From Deltaproteobacteria bacterium (GTDB taxonomy: Bacteria; UBA10199; SPLOWO2-01-44-7): 56,135 nucleotides of DNA. The position numbers were made by a program, and so were the translations under genes. Positions within the stretch are counted from its first letter, which is position 1, and the number at the start of each line of letters is the position of its first letter. Where the stretch lies: contig JAHFSU010000010.1 of NCBI GenBank assembly GCA_023265595.1, forward strand, positions 1 through 56,135, given 5' to 3'. Positions 54,456-56,135 of the stretch are shown here, one piece after another. The notes below the pieces were generated by a model. The model was not told the origin of the DNA. It did no database searches and was given only the letters and a program-made list of their open reading frames with translations.

Positions 54456-55519
54456 AAAAGCTCCTGCATGATTTCATCCAAAACTTTTTTGGAAGGACGC
54501 AACTCTTCCTCCTTTAATTGAGTCAGAGGGGTCTGGCTTAAATGCATGAGTGTCGTGTAATCGGGCTGACCCTCCTGAATATAAAGCAGACCGGTCAACC
54601 ACTCTCCTTTCGAACGGGATTCTTCGATCGCCTTCAAAGCCATGATATTGTCGGTAGGGTCATAATCTCTGTTCAACTTTTTCAAACGTAAATGAGAACC
54701 GTCGGGGAGCTCAATATCTTTTATCGTCCCCGGTTCAAATTCCGCAACAATCGGTTCTGTATGGGGAACAAACCCGATCTCATGCAACGGAATGTCATGG
54801 GCACGCACATTATCATAACTCATTGTGGAACCTTCATGATTATTGAACGTGATACAAGGGCTGATCACATCGAGCAATGCGGTCCCTTTATGAGAGAGGG
54901 CTGCCTTCAGAAGCGGCACCAATTGCTTATTGTCGCCGGAAAAAGAACGGGCCACAAACGAACATTTGAGTTCAAGAGCCATCGCGCAGCAATCGATCGG
55001 CGGAAAATCATTGGCCAAACCCGATTTGAGTTTGGAACCCTTGTCCGCCGTAGCCGAAAACTGGCCTTTGGTCAAACCGTAAACGCCGTTATTCTCAATG
55101 ATGTAGACCATCGGAACATTGCGACGCAAAAGATGCATAAACTGCCCGAGACCGATAGAAGCGGTATCGCCGTCGCCGCTGATGCCGATGCATTTGAGGT
55201 TTCGGTTGGCAAGCAGCGCACCGGTTGCGACAGAAGGCATACGACCATGCACCGAGTTGAAAGCAAAAGATTGGCTCATAAAATAGGCCGGGGTTTTGGA
55301 GGAGCAACCGATCCCACTCATCTTAATCAATTGTGCCGGATCCAACCCAATTTCAAAACAGGCGGTGATGATCGAACTGGTTACCGAATCGTGTCCGCAA
55401 CCGGGACACAATGTCGTCGGAGAACCGGTATAGTTTTGGCGGGTCAACCCTAAACGATTGGTTTTGGGCTGAGCCGATTGTGCCGGTGTCGCAGGCGCTG
55501 TTGTTACAGGTTGTGTCAT
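54452..55519 (-). CDS. korB: 2-oxoacid:ferredoxin oxidoreductase beta subunit
   Basis: 355 aa. CPGCGHDSV, thiamine-diphosphate motif GDGDTASIG and NNGVYGLTKGQFSAT match KorB/2-oxoglutarate-type beta subunits. With KorA it decarboxylates 2-oxoacids and reduces ferredoxin. A Pro/Ala-rich 20-residue N-terminus is additional. ATG overlaps the korA stop (ATGA). Confidence 0.9.
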   Translation of the reverse strand: MTQPVTTAPATPAQSAQPKTNRLGLTRQNYTGSPTTLCPGCGHDSVTSSIITACFEIGLDPAQLIKMSGIGCSSKTPAYFMSQSFAFNSVHGRMPSVATGALLANRNLKCIGISGDGDTASIGLGQFMHLLRRNVPMVYIIENNGVYGLTKGQFSATADKGSKLKSGLANDFPPIDCCAMALELKCSFVARSFSGDNKQLVPLLKAALSHKGTALLDVISPCITFNNHEGSTMSYDNVRAHDIPLHEIGFVPHTEPIVAEFEPGTIKDIELPDGSHLRLKKLNRDYDPTDNIMALKAIEESRSKGEWLTGLLYIQEGQPDYTTLMHLSQTPLTQLKEEELRPSKKVLDEIMQELL

Positions 55520-56135
55520 AAATTTTTTCCTTCAAATTTCAAAATCTGTTGCGTAATCGTAGCGGCATCGATCGGCATTCCGTCATAATGAAGCACCGAA
55601 CGCATTCGAGCCGCTAAGGCGGGATAGTTCATCTTCATCAAATTCATCATCTGCCCCTGTTGATTTTGTTCGACGACATAAACATGCTCACACGATTCCA
55701 CAAATTGGCCGACCGCGCCATTGAGCGGAAGGCCACGAATCCGGAGATAGTTTGTTCGGATCCCTTTGGAGGCCAGTTGTTCTTTGGCTTCGACAAGGGC
55801 CACATGCGTGGAACCGTAGCCGACCAATCCGATTTTAGCGCCGGTTGTTTTTTCTACCACCGGTTGCGGCAATTTATTTTTCGCCGTTTCGATTTTTTTG
55901 GCAATACGATCCAATACCCCCTTCCAATCTTCCGGCTTTTCGGAATACGTTGCCTGAGCCGTGTGTCCCGAGCCGCGTGTAAAATAGGCCGCTTTCGGAT
56001 GTTGGGTCCCCGGAAGCGTTCGATAAGGAACGCCGTCCCCATCGGGATCGCCGTAGCGTTCAAAGCCCCCCAATTTTTCTAATTGCTCCGCCGTTAAAAT
56101 TTTTCCGCGGCGGAACGGCTCTTTCGGGTATTCAA
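55516..56135 (-). CDS. korA: 2-oxoacid:ferredoxin oxidoreductase alpha subunit, truncated by the window edge
   Basis: About 206 C-terminal residues; the frame stays open to the edge (YPKEPFRRGKILTAEQ). SGHTAQATYSEKPEDW and GYGSTHVALVEA are typical of KorA. The upstream start lies beyond 56135. Confidence 0.9.
   Translation of the reverse strand, partial: EYPKEPFRRGKILTAEQLEKLGGFERYGDPDGDGVPYRTLPGTQHPKAAYFTRGSGHTAQATYSEKPEDWKGVLDRIAKKIETAKNKLPQPVVEKTTGAKIGLVGYGSTHVALVEAKEQLASKGIRTNYLRIRGLPLNGAVGQFVESCEHVYVVEQNQQGQMMNLMKMNYPALAARMRSVLHYDGMPIDAATITQQILKFEGKNL

Overview
The window reads as chromosomal DNA of a Gram-negative bacterium with a deltaproteobacterial character (Myxococcota, Bdellovibrionota or a related uncultured lineage). 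This is inference from content: a Ser/Thr kinase with PEGA repeats next to an FHA-sigma54 activator, a Myxococcus-type Cys-rich lipoprotein, a zinc 'vegetative'-type small protein, an Mla lipid-transport operon and an Omp85-like barrel. No rRNA, tRNA or CRISPR array was found. Genes are densely packed, with many 4-base ATGA/GTGA overlaps, several convincing TTG/GTG starts, and an unusual number of small palindromic repeats at or inside genes.

Layout. 1-5145: an MBL-fold/cyclic-nucleotide-binding gene behind a near-perfect -24/-12 promoter, divergent from a membrane-bound sigma54 activator. 5146-13103: phosphofructokinase, class IV aminotransferase, lipoprotein, a 178-bp foldback element, FecR and BolA genes, and a double M16 peptidase. 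13109-21192: membrane and secreted proteins (PH-like, VWA, putative metzincin, several exported unknowns). 21201-26085: HhH-GPD glycosylase with a foldback element at its start codon, response regulator/HD-GYP, slipin, CruF-like protein, and a ThiS-like gene with a sigma54-type promoter. 26096-34278: GlpT-like transporter, glutamine amidotransferase, and the SpoVR/YhbH/PrkA stress operon; yhbH carries a LAGLIDADG intein inside its MIDAS motif. 34415-38731: MlaD-MlaF-MlaE with a lipoprotein, then YggS and ProC. 38732-43434: tail-anchored protein, PEGA kinase and FHA-sigma54 activator, a likely phospho-signalling module. 43435-44841: acpP, rpmF, yceD, panD. 44937-49417: accessory island with HEAT protein, PIN-toxin remnant, Fic/HTH module and nucleotidyltransferase pair. 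49521-56135: KARI-like protein missing catalytic residues, GltX, nitrilase, Omp85-like barrel, cold-shock protein and 2-oxoacid:ferredoxin oxidoreductase (alpha subunit cut by the window edge).

The best candidates for something undescribed are the intein that splits the metal site of YhbH (the +1 splicing Ser is the MIDAS Ser), foldback elements that donate start and stop codons to neighbouring genes, a repeat that seems to have become a signal peptide, and two strong sigma54 promoters, one beside a kinase-less membrane activator.
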